The translations under genes and the position numbers were made by a program. A stretch of DNA of 63,250 nt, from the NCBI GenBank assembly GCA_020555605.1, contig JAJCJC010000014.1, positions 1-63,250 of the forward strand, read 5' to 3'. Positions 7,477 to 17,549 of this stretch are shown piece by piece. The notes beneath the pieces are model-generated. The model was not told the DNA's origin and searched no databases. It was given only the letters and a program-made list of their open reading frames with translations. Source of the DNA: a bacterium 210917-SL.2.15. GTDB taxonomy: Bacteria; Bacillota; Clostridia; Oscillospirales; Oscillospiraceae. How positions within the stretch are numbered: position 1 is the stretch's first letter; every line of letters starts with the position of its first letter.

Positions 7477-10400
7477 ATGGCGCAGCAGGGATTGACAATT
7501 ATGATGGATCGGGCGCGAACGGGAAAAAGCGCGGCCCTTTGGAGTGAAATCGCCGCAGAGGGACTGAAAGGACGGCAGATGCTGCTGGTGCCGGAGCACG
7601 CTTCCCACCAGGCGGAGCGGGATCTGTGCCGCGCCTGCGGCGACCGGGCTTCCCGTCATGCTGCGGTGGCCAGCTTCCACTGGCTGGCAGCGGATGTGCT
7701 GGAGCGCACCGGCGGCGCAGGAGACACCATGCTGGACGGCGGCGGAAAAATTTTGACCATGTACCGCGCCCTGCAGAAGAATCTGAGCGTCCTGAAGCTC
7801 TACCGCCGCCCTTCTCAGCGGGCGGCTTTTTTGGAACAACTCATCCATTTGGACGATGAGCTGCGTTCTTATCAGGTGAGCGCGGAAGATCTGTTGGCGC
7901 GCCGCGGAGCCGTGTCCGGCCCGCTGGGGGATAAGCTGCAGGACCTTGCTCTGATCTGCGGCGCCTATGAAGCGCTGCTCACCGAAAACGGCCGGGACTG
8001 CCGCGATTTGATGGATCGCCTGCTGGACGCACTGAAAACGGAAAAAGGGCAGGATTATTTTCTTGGTATGCGCATTTATGCCGACGGTTTTCTTTATTTC
8101 AATGCCCGGGAGGAAGAGGTGCTGCGCTGCATGATCCGCTGCGCCGAATCGGTTACAGTGACGCTGTTGGGGGACCGGGAACGCACCGGGGGCATTTACG
8201 ATGTGGCGCAAAAGGTGCGGGGCCGTCTTGTCCGTATTGCCGAAGAAGAAGGACGGCCCTGCCGTACCATTGCTTCGCCGCTGCGCGGGGAAAAACAGGG
8301 CGATGCCGCTCTGCGCCACCTGGAGCGGGCCTTTTTCGGGAACATGAAGCCCTTTGGCGAGCCGACGGATGCCATTCGCCTGTGCGCGGCAGAGAACACC
8401 TATGCCGAGGTGGAACACGCGGCGGCACAGATCCGCACGCTGCTTTGTACTGGGCAGTGCCGCTGCCGGGATATTCTGGTGTGCGCCCGCAACATGCCCG
8501 ATTATGAGGCCACCATTGAAAATGTGTTTGAACGCTATGATATCCCGGTGTTTTTGAACCGCAGCCGGGATATTTTGGAAAAACCTGTGGTGGCACTGGT
8601 GCTGGCAGCGCTGGACACGGTTTCCGGCGGCTGGGAATATGAGGATATATTCCGCTATCTCAAAACCGGTATGGCCGGTATCTCGCTGGAAGCGTGTGAT
8701 GCGCTGGAAAACTATGTGCTCAAGTGGGATCTGCGCGGCAGCGCCTGGACGCGGGAGACGTCCTGGACGGCGCATCCGGAGGGATATGGCGTCGAAGAGA
8801 ATGAAGAGAGCCGCGCCCTCCTTGCTTCCCTCAACGCGGTGCGGGAGACCGTGCGCGCGCCATTGATGGAACTGCAGCGGGCCATGCAGGAGCGGCAGGA
8901 TGCCTACGGTCAGGCAGCGGCGTTGTATGCTTTTTTGGAGATTATCCGGCTGCCGGAGCAGTTGCAGGAGAAAACAGCGCGCTTTCGCGCCATGGGGGAA
9001 AATAAACTGGCCGATGAATATGCTCAGGTTTGGCGTATTTTGTGCGATGTGCTGGATCAGTTTGTGCTGATTTTGGGCGAACTTCCTTTGGAGCGGGGCG
9101 AGTTTGGGCGGCTTTTGAAGCTGGTGCTGACACAGTATGATGTGGGTACCATTCCTGCGGCGCTGGATCAGGTCAGTGTGACGGAAATCACCCGCAACGA
9201 CCGGCGGGGCTATCCGTATGTGTTCTTTCTGGGCGTCAATGACCATGTGCTGCCCGCGGCCGGAAGCCCCGGCGGTATTCTCACCGACAGCGACCGCGCT
9301 GAGCTTTTGGCCCAATCGCTGCGTCTGGCGCCTTTTGGCATGGAGCAGATGGATATGGAGCTGATGCACCTGTATGCGGCTTTGGGTCAGGCGGAGCGCC
9401 GATTGTATGTGAGTTGGGCCGCTGCGGATGCCGGTGGGACGGAGCTGCGGCCCGCCTTTGCCGTCGGGCGTATCCGGGGGCTGTTTCCGGATCTTAACGT
9501 GGAAACGTCCGGGCCGGAACGGCTGCTGGCCGCACCGGTGAGTGCGCTGGAAGAAGCGGGCCGGCAGGGCTGCGGCGCACTGTGGGATTATTTTGCCAGC
9601 CGGCAGGACTGCGCACCGGCCCTGGCCGCCATGGAGCGTGCCCGCACTATGGAGCGGGGCCGCCTGTCGCCGGCGGCAGTGCGCACACTGTACGGTGAAA
9701 ATATCCGTATGTCCGCCTCCCGTATGGATAAGATCAATGCCTGCCATTTTGCCTTTTTTATGGAATACGGACTGAAAGCAAAGGAACGCCGCAAAGCGGG
9801 ATTGGACGCACCGGAAATCGGAACCTTCCTCCACTATCTGTTGGAAAATACGGCCCGGGAGGCCAGGCTGCGCGGCGGCTTTGAATGTTTGAGCCGGGAG
9901 GAACTGCACCGGCTGATCAGGGACTATATCGACCGCTTTGCGGCGGAGCAGCTGGGCGGCCTGGAGGACAAAAGCGCACGTTTTCGCTATTTGTTCAACC
10001 GGCTGAAAAAAACGGCGTATGCTATTGTGGACAATGTGGCTGCAGAGTTGGCTGTGTCGGATTTTGTGCCGCTGGCGTTTGAGCTGGAATTCGGCGAGAA
10101 GGGTACGCTGCCCGCCGTGTCGATCCGCTCCGGGGAAACTGCTCTGCGCGTGGGCGGAAAGGTGGACCGGGTGGACGGTTGGCTTAAGGACGGAAAACTC
10201 TATCTGCGTGTGGTGGATTACAAGACCGGTAAAAAGAAATTCGATCTTTCGGAAATTCTGCATGGCGTGGGCGTGCAGATGCTGTTGTATCTGTTTACGC
10301 TGGAGCGCCAGGGGCTGGCAGCTCTGGGCGGAGGCGAAGTGAAAGAGATCGTGGGGGCGGGCGTGGAGTATCTTCCCGCGCGGGATGCGATCCTCACCAT

Positions 10401-10848
10401 GGACCGCGGCGCCAGCGAAGCGCAGATCGCCGCCGCCATGGAGAAAGAACTCAAGCGCAGCGGCATGTTTTTGTACAACGCCGAGGTGCTCGAGGCCATG
10501 GAACACGGCTGTACGCAGGAGCCGCACTTCCTGCCCCTGAGCGTGAAGAAGGACGGTACCATCGCCGACGGTGTGGCCACGGCGGCGCAGCTGGGCAAGC
10601 TGAGCCGCTATGTGGACCATTTGCTCAAAAACATTGCCGCGGAAATGGGTAAGGGCAACATCGACGCCGATCCCAACTACCAGAGCGAAAGCAAAAACGC
10701 CTGCACCTACTGTGCCTTTGCTTCGGCCTGCCATTTTGAAGAGGGGCGCGGGCGGGACCGCAAACGTTATATCGCCGCGGTGAAGGAGAATGCGTTTTGG
10801 GAAACGCTGGATCGTATGCAGGACATGGATGCCGGAGGGGAGGAATGA
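7477..10848 (+). CDS. addB: ATP-dependent helicase/nuclease subunit B
   Basis: AddB pairs with AddA to process double-strand breaks up to Chi sites, the Gram-positive counterpart of RecBCD. The 1123-residue product has a Walker A-like RARTGKS near residue 10, the nuclease motif VVDYKTGKKKFD and the Cys set of an iron-sulphur cluster: one in INACHFAFF and three in ACTYCAFASACHF near the end. The ATG at 7477 has GGGAGG 10 bases upstream. addA follows after 3 bases. A long open frame on the other strand here is a compositional shadow. Confidence 0.95.
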   Translation: MAQQGLTIMMDRARTGKSAALWSEIAAEGLKGRQMLLVPEHASHQAERDLCRACGDRASRHAAVASFHWLAADVLERTGGAGDTMLDGGGKILTMYRALQKNLSVLKLYRRPSQRAAFLEQLIHLDDELRSYQVSAEDLLARRGAVSGPLGDKLQDLALICGAYEALLTENGRDCRDLMDRLLDALKTEKGQDYFLGMRIYADGFLYFNAREEEVLRCMIRCAESVTVTLLGDRERTGGIYDVAQKVRGRLVRIAEEEGRPCRTIASPLRGEKQGDAALRHLERAFFGNMKPFGEPTDAIRLCAAENTYAEVEHAAAQIRTLLCTGQCRCRDILVCARNMPDYEATIENVFERYDIPVFLNRSRDILEKPVVALVLAALDTVSGGWEYEDIFRYLKTGMAGISLEACDALENYVLKWDLRGSAWTRETSWTAHPEGYGVEENEESRALLASLNAVRETVRAPLMELQRAMQERQDAYGQAAALYAFLEIIRLPEQLQEKTARFRAMGENKLADEYAQVWRILCDVLDQFVLILGELPLERGEFGRLLKLVLTQYDVGTIPAALDQVSVTEITRNDRRGYPYVFFLGVNDHVLPAAGSPGGILTDSDRAELLAQSLRLAPFGMEQMDMELMHLYAALGQAERRLYVSWAAADAGGTELRPAFAVGRIRGLFPDLNVETSGPERLLAAPVSALEEAGRQGCGALWDYFASRQDCAPALAAMERARTMERGRLSPAAVRTLYGENIRMSASRMDKINACHFAFFMEYGLKAKERRKAGLDAPEIGTFLHYLLENTAREARLRGGFECLSREELHRLIRDYIDRFAAEQLGGLEDKSARFRYLFNRLKKTAYAIVDNVAAELAVSDFVPLAFELEFGEKGTLPAVSIRSGETALRVGGKVDRVDGWLKDGKLYLRVVDYKTGKKKFDLSEILHGVGVQMLLYLFTLERQGLAALGGGEVKEIVGAGVEYLPARDAILTMDRGASEAQIAAAMEKELKRSGMFLYNAEVLEAMEHGCTQEPHFLPLSVKKDGTIADGVATAAQLGKLSRYVDHLLKNIAAEMGKGNIDADPNYQSESKNACTYCAFASACHFEEGRGRDRKRYIAAVKENAFWETLDRMQDMDAGGEE

Positions 10849-10851
10849 GTC

Positions 10852-13800
10852 ATGGGTGTGCGTTTGACGGAAGAACAGCGGGAGGCGGTGCGTAACCGGG
10901 GCGGAAGCCTGCTGGTGTCCGCCGCGGCGGGCAGCGGAAAGACCAAAGTGCTGGTGGAACGATTGTTCCGATACATCACAGACGAAAAGGATCCGGCGGA
11001 TGTAACGGATTTTCTGATTATTACATATACCAAGGCGGCGGCTGCGGAGCTGCGCATGAAAATTGCCGCGGAGCTGTCCGAGCGCCTGGCGGAAGATGCA
11101 GGCAATCTCCATCTGCAAAAGCAGGCTATGCTGATCTACCGCGCCGATGTGCGCACGGTGGACTCTTTCTGCACCGCCTTGCTGCGGGAAAACATTCAGT
11201 TGGTAGGCGGCGAGGAGGATTGCGCCCTGACGCCGGATTTTCGCGTGCTGGATGAGCGGGAAGCCGATCTTCTGCGCCGCCAGGTTCTGGGGCGGGTGCT
11301 GGAGAGGTTTTATGAGGAAATGGATGAAGGCGCGGCGGCGCTGGCGGATACCATCGGCGCCGGACGGGATGACACGGCGCTGGAAGAACTGGTGCTGCAA
11401 ATTTTCTCCAAGCTGCAAAGCCATGCCTATCCGCTGCGCTGGCTGGCCGAGCAGGAGGAATACTGGAGCGCCATTCCCAAGCAGGTGGAACGGACGCCTT
11501 TTGGCCGGGAACTGATTGCCGATGCCCGGGCGACGCTGCGTTATTGGAGCGATGTGTTTTTGGACGTTTGCCGGGAGATGGAGAGCGATGAAACGCTGGC
11601 GGCGAAATATCTGCCCTCGTTTTCCACCGCACGGGAGAGTATGGAGGACTTCCTCGCCCGCCTGGAGCAGGGATGGGACACGGCGCGCGAGGGGGAAATC
11701 CTGTTTCCCCGCCTGGGTGTGGTGCGGGGTGAAAACGCGCAGAAGGAGCGGGCAAAGGCCCTGTGGGATGAGTGCAAAAAGGACTGCGGGAAAGTGCGCA
11801 AGCGCTTTTCCGTTTCCGGCGCGGAGTTGCGCGACGATTTGCAGCGCATGGCTCCGGCCATGCTGGCGCTATTGCGTCTGACGGAGGCTTTTGCGCAGAG
11901 CTATGCCGCTGAAAAGCTGCGCCGCAACGCCACGGATTTTTCGGATCAGGAGCATTTTGCACTGGCCCTTCTGGTGGATGAAGCGGGTGCGCCCACGGAG
12001 TTGGGGCGCGCGGTATCTGCGCGTTACCGCGAAATTATGATCGATGAATTTCAGGATACCAACGAGGTGCAGAATCAGATTTTTGCCGCCGTATCCCGGG
12101 AGGAAAAGAATTTGTTCATGGTGGGGGATATGAAGCAGTCCATCTATCGCTTCCGTCTGGCCGATCCCACGATTTTCCTGCGTCACTATCAGGCAGACCC
12201 ACTGTTCAGCCAGGCGGAGGAGGGACAGGAACGCAAGCTGCTGCTCAGCCGTAATTTCCGCTCCCGCCGGGAGATCCTGGATGCGGCCAACTTTGTGTGC
12301 GCCAACCTGATGAGTCCCGAAGTGGGGGAAATGGCTTACACGGAAGATGAGGCCCTGTACTTCGGTGCAGAGTATTATGTGGAGCGCTCCGGTTGCGACA
12401 CGGAATGTTATCTGGTGGATCATCCGAAAAAAGGTGCCGAAGCCGAGGCAAAAGAAGAGGTTAAATGTGCCGAAACGGAAGCGCGCTTTGTGGCTTGCCG
12501 CATCCGGGCGCTGCTGGACGAACCGTTTCTTGTGCAGGGTGAGGATGGTGGGCTGCGCCCTGTGAGGGAGGAGGACATCGTCATTCTGATGCGATCTCCC
12601 GGCGCGCGGCAAAAGCTCTATGAGCAAGTGCTTTCCGAGCAGGGGATCGCCTGCGCCGCTGAAGGTGGCGAGGATTTTTTCTCTGCTATGGAGGTTGCTG
12701 TGGTGTATGCCATGCTGCAGCTCATCGATAACCCTCACCAGGATGTGCCGCTGATCTCCGTGCTGCGCTCGCCGGTGTTTGCCTTTGCGCCGGATCGGCT
12801 GGCGGAAATTCGAGCCCGCTGTCCGAAAGGAGACTTTTTCACTGCGCTGCAGCGCGACGAAGGAGAAGATACCCGGCGTTTTCTGGAGGATCTGGAGCAG
12901 CTGCGCTTTCTGGCTCCGGATATGAGCGTGCACCGGCTGCTCTGGCATCTTTATAACCGCTGGAATGTGCTGGGGGTATTCGGAGCCATGGACGGCGGCG
13001 CGGAGCGGCGCGGCCGGCTGGTGACGCTGTACGAGCACGCCCGCAGCTTTGAGGCGGCGGGCTACCGGGGACTGTTTTCTTTTGTGAGTCATCTGCGCGC
13101 CCTGCTGGAGGCAGGGGAGAGTATTCCTTCCGCTGCGTCCCAGGCGCGCCGGGGCGTACGGTTGATGAGTATTCATAAATCCAAAGGGCTGGAATTCCCT
13201 GTGGTGATTTTGGCGGAGCTGAATAAAAGCTTCAATAAAAGCGACGTGCAGGCTCCGGTGCTGATGCATCCGGAACTGGGCCTGGGTCCGGTGTGCATTG
13301 ATCTGGAACGCAAGATCCGCTACAGCACCGTAGCTCGGGACGCCGTGGCTCACCGGCAGCTGCGGGAGCAGAAAAGCGAAGAACTGCGGGTGCTGTATGT
13401 GGCGCTGACCCGGGCCAAGGAAAAGCTGATCCTGGTGGCGGCCATGCGCGGCGCTGCGGGCGTGGTCAAGCGCCTGTTGCCCCGGGCGGAGTGTCCGGTG
13501 CCGCCGGCAGTGGTGGCGGGCTGCGACAGCATGGCGCAATGGGTGCTGCTGCCCCTGCTGTGCCGCACGGAGTCCTATCCGCTGCGCCAGGCGGCGGACA
13601 TGGAGGCGGCTGCCTGCGACAACAGCGGTATTCCCTGGCGCGTTGCCTGGGTGGATGGAGCGGAGTACCGCCAGCGCCGCAGCCTGCCGGCACGGGCGGA
13701 AAAACGTGCGTGCGCCGATGCTGCGCCGGCGTTTGATCCTGTGCTCTTGTCCTTTCAATACGGCCACCGGCCGGAAACGCGCATCCCTTCCAAACTGACG

Positions 13801-14442
13801 GCTACCCAGCTGAAAGGACGGCTCATTGACCAGCGCCTGGCAGAGGGGACGGAGCAGCCGGTTTCTCCGCCCTCGGGCGATGTGTTCCGGGCGCCGCGGT
13901 TTCTGACGCCTCAGCTGGGCCTGACTGCCGCCGAACGGGGCACTGCGATGCACAAGGCCCTGCAGTTTTTGGACTTTTCGCAAACTGCCTCCCGTGAGCG
14001 GATCGAGGCGGAGGTGGCGCGCATGGCGCAGCAGCATTTGCTGCGGGCGGAAGAGGCTGAGGCGATAAACACGGCGGCATTGGCGGCGCTGTTTGCCTCG
14101 CCCCTGGGGCTGGAGCTGCGCGGCGCGCCGAAGGACAAGCTGTGGCGCGAATACCGCTTTTCCGTGCTGAAGCGGGTGGACAAATACCTGCCGGAACTGG
14201 ACAGCGACGACGAAGTGCTGCTGCAGGGCGCGGTGGACTGCTTCTTTGAAACGGCGGACGGGACCCTTACTGTGGTGGACTTTAAGACCGACCACATCGC
14301 TCCCGGTAGTGAAAGGGAAAAGGCAGAGGAATACCGCCCACAGCTCACGGCTTACAGCGATGTGCTGGAGCGGATCTTTGAGCGGCCCGTTACCCGGCGC
14401 ATCCTCTATTTCTTTGCCACCGGGGAAAGTGTTCTGCTGTAA
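10852..14442 (+). CDS. addA: ATP-dependent helicase/nuclease subunit A
   Basis: AddA is the UvrD-type helicase and nuclease partner of AddB. At 1196 residues it has the usual size. Motifs in order: Walker A (SAAAGSGKTKVLVERL), Walker B (MIDEFQDTNEVQNQ), GDMKQSIYRFRLADP, SIHKSKGLEFPVV, LYVALTRAKEKL, and the C-terminal nuclease centre TVVDFKTDH. The start ATG at 10852 follows an AG-rich RBS inside the end of addB, so the two are cotranscribed and probably translated in step. Confidence 0.95.
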   Translation: MGVRLTEEQREAVRNRGGSLLVSAAAGSGKTKVLVERLFRYITDEKDPADVTDFLIITYTKAAAAELRMKIAAELSERLAEDAGNLHLQKQAMLIYRADVRTVDSFCTALLRENIQLVGGEEDCALTPDFRVLDEREADLLRRQVLGRVLERFYEEMDEGAAALADTIGAGRDDTALEELVLQIFSKLQSHAYPLRWLAEQEEYWSAIPKQVERTPFGRELIADARATLRYWSDVFLDVCREMESDETLAAKYLPSFSTARESMEDFLARLEQGWDTAREGEILFPRLGVVRGENAQKERAKALWDECKKDCGKVRKRFSVSGAELRDDLQRMAPAMLALLRLTEAFAQSYAAEKLRRNATDFSDQEHFALALLVDEAGAPTELGRAVSARYREIMIDEFQDTNEVQNQIFAAVSREEKNLFMVGDMKQSIYRFRLADPTIFLRHYQADPLFSQAEEGQERKLLLSRNFRSRREILDAANFVCANLMSPEVGEMAYTEDEALYFGAEYYVERSGCDTECYLVDHPKKGAEAEAKEEVKCAETEARFVACRIRALLDEPFLVQGEDGGLRPVREEDIVILMRSPGARQKLYEQVLSEQGIACAAEGGEDFFSAMEVAVVYAMLQLIDNPHQDVPLISVLRSPVFAFAPDRLAEIRARCPKGDFFTALQRDEGEDTRRFLEDLEQLRFLAPDMSVHRLLWHLYNRWNVLGVFGAMDGGAERRGRLVTLYEHARSFEAAGYRGLFSFVSHLRALLEAGESIPSAASQARRGVRLMSIHKSKGLEFPVVILAELNKSFNKSDVQAPVLMHPELGLGPVCIDLERKIRYSTVARDAVAHRQLREQKSEELRVLYVALTRAKEKLILVAAMRGAAGVVKRLLPRAECPVPPAVVAGCDSMAQWVLLPLLCRTESYPLRQAADMEAAACDNSGIPWRVAWVDGAEYRQRRSLPARAEKRACADAAPAFDPVLLSFQYGHRPETRIPSKLTATQLKGRLIDQRLAEGTEQPVSPPSGDVFRAPRFLTPQLGLTAAERGTAMHKALQFLDFSQTASRERIEAEVARMAQQHLLRAEEAEAINTAALAALFASPLGLELRGAPKDKLWREYRFSVLKRVDKYLPELDSDDEVLLQGAVDCFFETADGTLTVVDFKTDHIAPGSEREKAEEYRPQLTAYSDVLERIFERPVTRRILYFFATGESVLL

Positions 14443-14496
14443 CGCTCTTTTATGAAAAGAGTGCGGAAAAGTTTTGACGGATTTTCAAAATAATGC

Positions 14497-14525
14497 TTGC
14501 TTTTCTATAACCGGTGTGGTAAACT
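14497..14525 (+). promoter_or_regulatory. promoter of rpmE
   Basis: TTGCTT (14497-14502) and TAAACT (14520-14525) are 17 bases apart, close to the housekeeping consensus. The pair lies ~50 bases before the rpmE start, in an otherwise gene-free gap after addA. Confidence 0.5.
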
Positions 14526-14576
14526 GAATTTTGCCTGTTGTAAGGTATTTGACGCGGAAAGAGGTGAACAAGAGCA

Positions 14577-14774
14577 ATGAAGGAAGGAATCCATCCCAAT
14601 TATCAGCAGACTACAATTCGCTGCGCCTGCGGTAATGTGATTGAGACAGGTTCTACCAAGAAGGATATCAAGGTGGAAGTCTGCTCTAAGTGTCACCCCT
14701 TCTTCACTGGCAAGCAGAAGCTGGTGGATACCGGCGGACGTGTTGCGCGGTTCAACAAGAAGTTCGGCCTGTGA
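14577..14774 (+). CDS. rpmE: 50S ribosomal protein L31
   Basis: L31 is a small protein of the large ribosomal subunit. The 65-residue product begins [16 protein letters not shown] and carries the zinc-binding Cys set of the C+ form: Cys16, Cys18, Cys36 and Cys39. GAGGTGAAC precedes the ATG. It is a single gene with its own promoter and a strong terminator. Confidence 0.97.
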   Translation: MKEGIHPNYQQTTIRCACGNVIETGSTKKDIKVEVCSKCHPFFTGKQKLVDTGGRVARFNKKFGL

Positions 14775-14807
14775 GAAGAGCGTTCGCATTGACGAGCAAT
14801 CACATCA

Positions 14808-14843
14808 AACGGCGCTGCCCCATCGGGGCGGTGCCGTTTTTTC
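14808..14843 (+). terminator. rho-independent terminator of rpmE
   Basis: AACGGCGCTGCCCC and GGGGCGGTGCCGTT form a GC-rich stem with a three-base loop, followed by TTTTTT. Confidence 0.9.
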
Positions 14844-14931
14844 GTTGAGCGGCTTTCTTTTTTCTTTGGCACAGCATATACTAAATAGGAATTGTATGCC
14901 ATGATTTTTCTGCTGCAAAAGGAGGAGCATT

Positions 14932-15444
14932 ATGAACGGTCAACTGCAAGAAATGGAGATCAAGGATTTGTCCTGTGATGGATTTCAGATGTTTCAGCAT
15001 GCCACGCCTCTTTTGAGCGCGGGCAGCGCGGAGAAATTCAATACCATGGTCATCGGCTGGGGCGGCCTGGGTACGCTGTGGGGCAAGGCGGTCTGCACGG
15101 TGTATGTCCGGCCCCAGCGCTACACCTATGAATTTATGGAGCGGGAGACTGCCTTCAGCGTATCCGTTCTGCCGCCTGAGTGCCGTGAAGCGCTGCGCAT
15201 CTGCGGCAGTGAAAGCGGACGGGATGTGGATAAGGTGAAAAAGTGCGGCCTGACGCCTGCCTTTGGAGCCTTGGGCGCGCCCTATTTTGGACAGGCGCAG
15301 CTGGTGCTGGTGTGCCGTAAGCTGTATGCCGATGATCTGCGGCCGGAGAAGTTCACAGACCAGAGTTTGGACGGCCGCTGGTACCCGGAGCACGACTATC
15401 ACCGCATGTATGTGGGCGAAGTTGTGCAGGTGCTGAAAAAATAA
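14932..15444 (+). CDS. flavin reductase-like (FMN-binding split-barrel) protein
   Basis: The 170-residue protein resembles the flavin reductase-like domain family, which binds FMN in a split barrel. Visible parts are FNTMVIGWGGLGTLWGKAVCTVYVRPQRYTYE-type core sequence, with the TMVIGW segment and VRPQRYT loop usual for the family, and FSVSVLPPE. GGAGGAG lies 8 bases before the ATG. hflX starts 17 bases after its stop and may share the transcript. The natural substrate is unknown; it could reduce flavins or act on another redox partner. Confidence 0.8.
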   Translation: MNGQLQEMEIKDLSCDGFQMFQHATPLLSAGSAEKFNTMVIGWGGLGTLWGKAVCTVYVRPQRYTYEFMERETAFSVSVLPPECREALRICGSESGRDVDKVKKCGLTPAFGALGAPYFGQAQLVLVCRKLYADDLRPEKFTDQSLDGRWYPEHDYHRMYVGEVVQVLKK

Positions 15445-15461
15445 CCATTCCCGGAGGAACT

Positions 15462-16778
15462 ATGGAACAACTACAAAAGACAGCGGGACCGGCGCGCCGG
15501 GAGCGTGTGATTCTGGTGGGACTCCATTCCCCCCGGCTCAAGCGCGAGGAGAATGCGGACGATTGGTCCATGGAAGAGCTGGCGGCCCTGACGGATACCG
15601 CCGGAGGTTGTGTGGCGGCCTGCGCGCTGCAGAATAAGGATGCCCCGGACCCGCGTACGTTTATCGGTGAGGGCAAGGTGGCCGAGATCAAAGAACTGGT
15701 TGCCTCGGAGCGGGCGGACATGGTCATTTTTGACAATGACCTCTCGCCCTCCCAGATGCGGGTGCTGACCGATGAATTCGGTGTGCAGGTGCTGGACCGC
15801 AGCGGCCTGATCCTGGATATCTTTGCCCAGCGGGCCAAAACAAAGGAGGGGCGGCTGCAGGTGGAACTGGCGCAGTATCAATATCTGCTGCCCCGGCTGA
15901 CCGGTATGTGGACGCACCTGACGCGCCAGAACGCCGCCGGCGGCAAGAGTCCCATCGGTACCCGCGGCCCCGGTGAAACCCAGCTGGAAACCGACCGCCG
16001 CCACATCCACCGCAAAATCGACAAACTGCGGGAGGATTTGGAGGAGGTGCGCCGGGTGCGCGGTACCCAGCGTCAGCAGCGCATGAAAAACGAGACCCCG
16101 GTAGTGGCCATTGTGGGCTACACCAACGCGGGCAAATCCACGCTGCTCAACGCCCTTACCGGCGCGGCCATTCCGGCCAACAATCGCCTGTTTGACACGC
16201 TGGACACCACTTCCCGCCTGCTGACGGTCAGTGATATGATGGATGTGGTGATCTCGGATACGGTGGGCTTTATCCGCAAGCTGCCCCACCAGCTGGTGGA
16301 CGCCTTCAAGGCCACGTTGGAGGAGCTGGAATATGCCGACCTTTTGCTTCATGTCATCGACGTGTCCAATCCCGTGTGGGAGGAACAAGCTGCTGTGGTG
16401 GATGCGCTGATTGCGGAATTGGGGGCGCAGACAACGCCCTGCATCCGCGTGTACAATAAATCCGACTGCGTCAGTGCGGAAAACCGGCCCTGGGGCGCGG
16501 GAAGCATTGCGATTTCCGCCAAAACCGGCGCAGGACTTCCGGAGCTGCTGGCACTGATCGAACGAACGCTGGATAAGGGCAGCCGCCGGTTAACGTTGCG
16601 GATTCCTTATGAACGGGGCGATCTGCTGGATCTGCTCTACCGTGAGGCCAAGGTGCTTTCGGTGCGCTATGAGGAGGCTACGGTGGTAGACGCGGTGTGC
16701 ACACAGCGTACGTTGGGAAAGGTGTGCGTCTATGCCGACCCGCCGCTTCCGGAGAAAAAGGAGGAGTGGGAACGGTGA
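15462..16778 (+). CDS. hflX: ribosome-associated GTPase HflX
   Basis: HflX binds the 50S subunit and rescues stalled or stress-damaged ribosomes. The 438-residue product shows the N-terminal substrate domain, RGPGETQLETDRR before a coiled-coil region, and the GTPase motifs GYTNAGKST (G1), DTVGFI (G3) and VYNKSD (G4). GGAGG precedes the ATG at 15462. Its TGA overlaps the GTG start of the YigZ gene, so the two are coupled. Confidence 0.95.
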   Translation: MEQLQKTAGPARRERVILVGLHSPRLKREENADDWSMEELAALTDTAGGCVAACALQNKDAPDPRTFIGEGKVAEIKELVASERADMVIFDNDLSPSQMRVLTDEFGVQVLDRSGLILDIFAQRAKTKEGRLQVELAQYQYLLPRLTGMWTHLTRQNAAGGKSPIGTRGPGETQLETDRRHIHRKIDKLREDLEEVRRVRGTQRQQRMKNETPVVAIVGYTNAGKSTLLNALTGAAIPANNRLFDTLDTTSRLLTVSDMMDVVISDTVGFIRKLPHQLVDAFKATLEELEYADLLLHVIDVSNPVWEEQAAVVDALIAELGAQTTPCIRVYNKSDCVSAENRPWGAGSIAISAKTGAGLPELLALIERTLDKGSRRLTLRIPYERGDLLDLLYREAKVLSVRYEEATVVDAVCTQRTLGKVCVYADPPLPEKKEEWER

Positions 16779-17416
16779 GCGAGGATTACTTCATCCCCGG
16801 CGCGGCGGCGCAAAGCGAATTTACGGAAAAGAAATCCCGCTTCCTCAGCCATCTCTGGCCCGTGGCGAGCGAAGAGGAAGCCCGTGCGCGCATTGAGGAG
16901 ATGCGGAAAACATACTATGACGCCCGGCACAACTGCTGGTGCTATCTTTTGCGCGAAGGCAGCGTACTGCGCTACAGCGATGACGGAGAACCCCAGGGGA
17001 CTGCAGGCCAGCCCATGCTGAATGTGTTTCGGCGCCGGGCGATCACCAATGTGTGCTGCGTGGTCACGCGCTACTTTGGCGGCGTGCTGCTGGGCGCGGG
17101 GGGCCTGACGCGGGCCTATACCCGGGGGGCGTCCGATGTGCTGACGGTTGCAGGGCGCAGCCGGGTGTGCCTGTGGGAACGGGCGATGCTCCGTCTGCCC
17201 TATGGGCTGTTTGAACAGGCGCGCCTGTTGTGCGATGCGTCCGGCGGCATCATCGAACACACGGACTATGGCGCCGATGTGATGTTGACCCTCCTGCTGC
17301 CCCAAGGCGGACGGATGGCCCTGCGGGAAAAGCTCACCGAGCTGTCTGCGGGTACGCTGACCCTGGAGGTGGCGGGCGAGGAGTACCGCGGCGGGCCGCG
17401 GGAAGACTTGCCCTGA
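16775..17416 (+). CDS. YigZ/IMPACT family protein
   Basis: The 213-residue product matches the YigZ (UPF0029) family, related to the eukaryotic translational regulator IMPACT. Typical parts are EFTEKKSRFLSHLWPV, DARHNCWCYLL, DDGEPQGTAGQPML and VTRYFGGVLLGAGGLTRAY. GTG at 16775 is taken as start: it overlaps the hflX stop (GTGA) and has AAGGAGGAG 8-9 bases before it. Its role in bacteria is not settled; the link to hflX suggests ribosome or translation stress. A strong terminator closes the unit. Confidence 0.93.
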   Translation: MSEDYFIPGAAAQSEFTEKKSRFLSHLWPVASEEEARARIEEMRKTYYDARHNCWCYLLREGSVLRYSDDGEPQGTAGQPMLNVFRRRAITNVCCVVTRYFGGVLLGAGGLTRAYTRGASDVLTVAGRSRVCLWERAMLRLPYGLFEQARLLCDASGGIIEHTDYGADVMLTLLLPQGGRMALREKLTELSAGTLTLEVAGEEYRGGPREDLP

Positions 17417-17428
17417 TCTACAAACTAT

Positions 17429-17460
17429 AAAGCCCCGGCGCTACGGCGCCGGGGCTTTGT
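17429..17460 (+). terminator. terminator after hflX-yigZ
   Basis: AAAGCCCCGGCG (17429-17440) and CGCCGGGGCTTT (17447-17458) form a perfect 12-bp stem with a six-base loop and a short T tail. Confidence 0.9.
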
Positions 17461-17476
17461 TCTGGGAAAAAGAGGG

Positions 17477-17505
17477 TTGACAGAATGATGGAACAGACAT
17501 ATAGT
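17477..17505 (+). promoter_or_regulatory. promoter of the marR-MATE unit
   Basis: A consensus TTGACA (17477-17482) and TATAGT (17500-17505) are exactly 17 bases apart, so this should be a strong housekeeping promoter unless repressed. Confidence 0.8.
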
Positions 17506-17532
17506 TAACCTAACTTATATAAATTAGCTTAA
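17505..17532. promoter_or_regulatory. palindromic operator, probably for the adjacent MarR protein
   Basis: The 28 bases starting TTAACCTAACTTAT are a near-perfect palindrome: 24 of 28 positions are symmetric. It begins at the last base of the -10 box and covers the expected start of transcription, so bound protein would block transcription. The marR start follows 18 bases later, which suggests autorepression. Confidence 0.75.
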
Positions 17533-17549
17533 TGAAAGGAGGGGGGCAT

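Noticed and set aside
7330..11424. A 1364-codon open frame on the minus strand opposite addB/addA
   Set aside because: It has no RBS, its product is His/Gln/Arg-rich low-complexity sequence, and it is the mirror of GC-rich codons of the real genes addB and addA, whose motifs are unmistakable.
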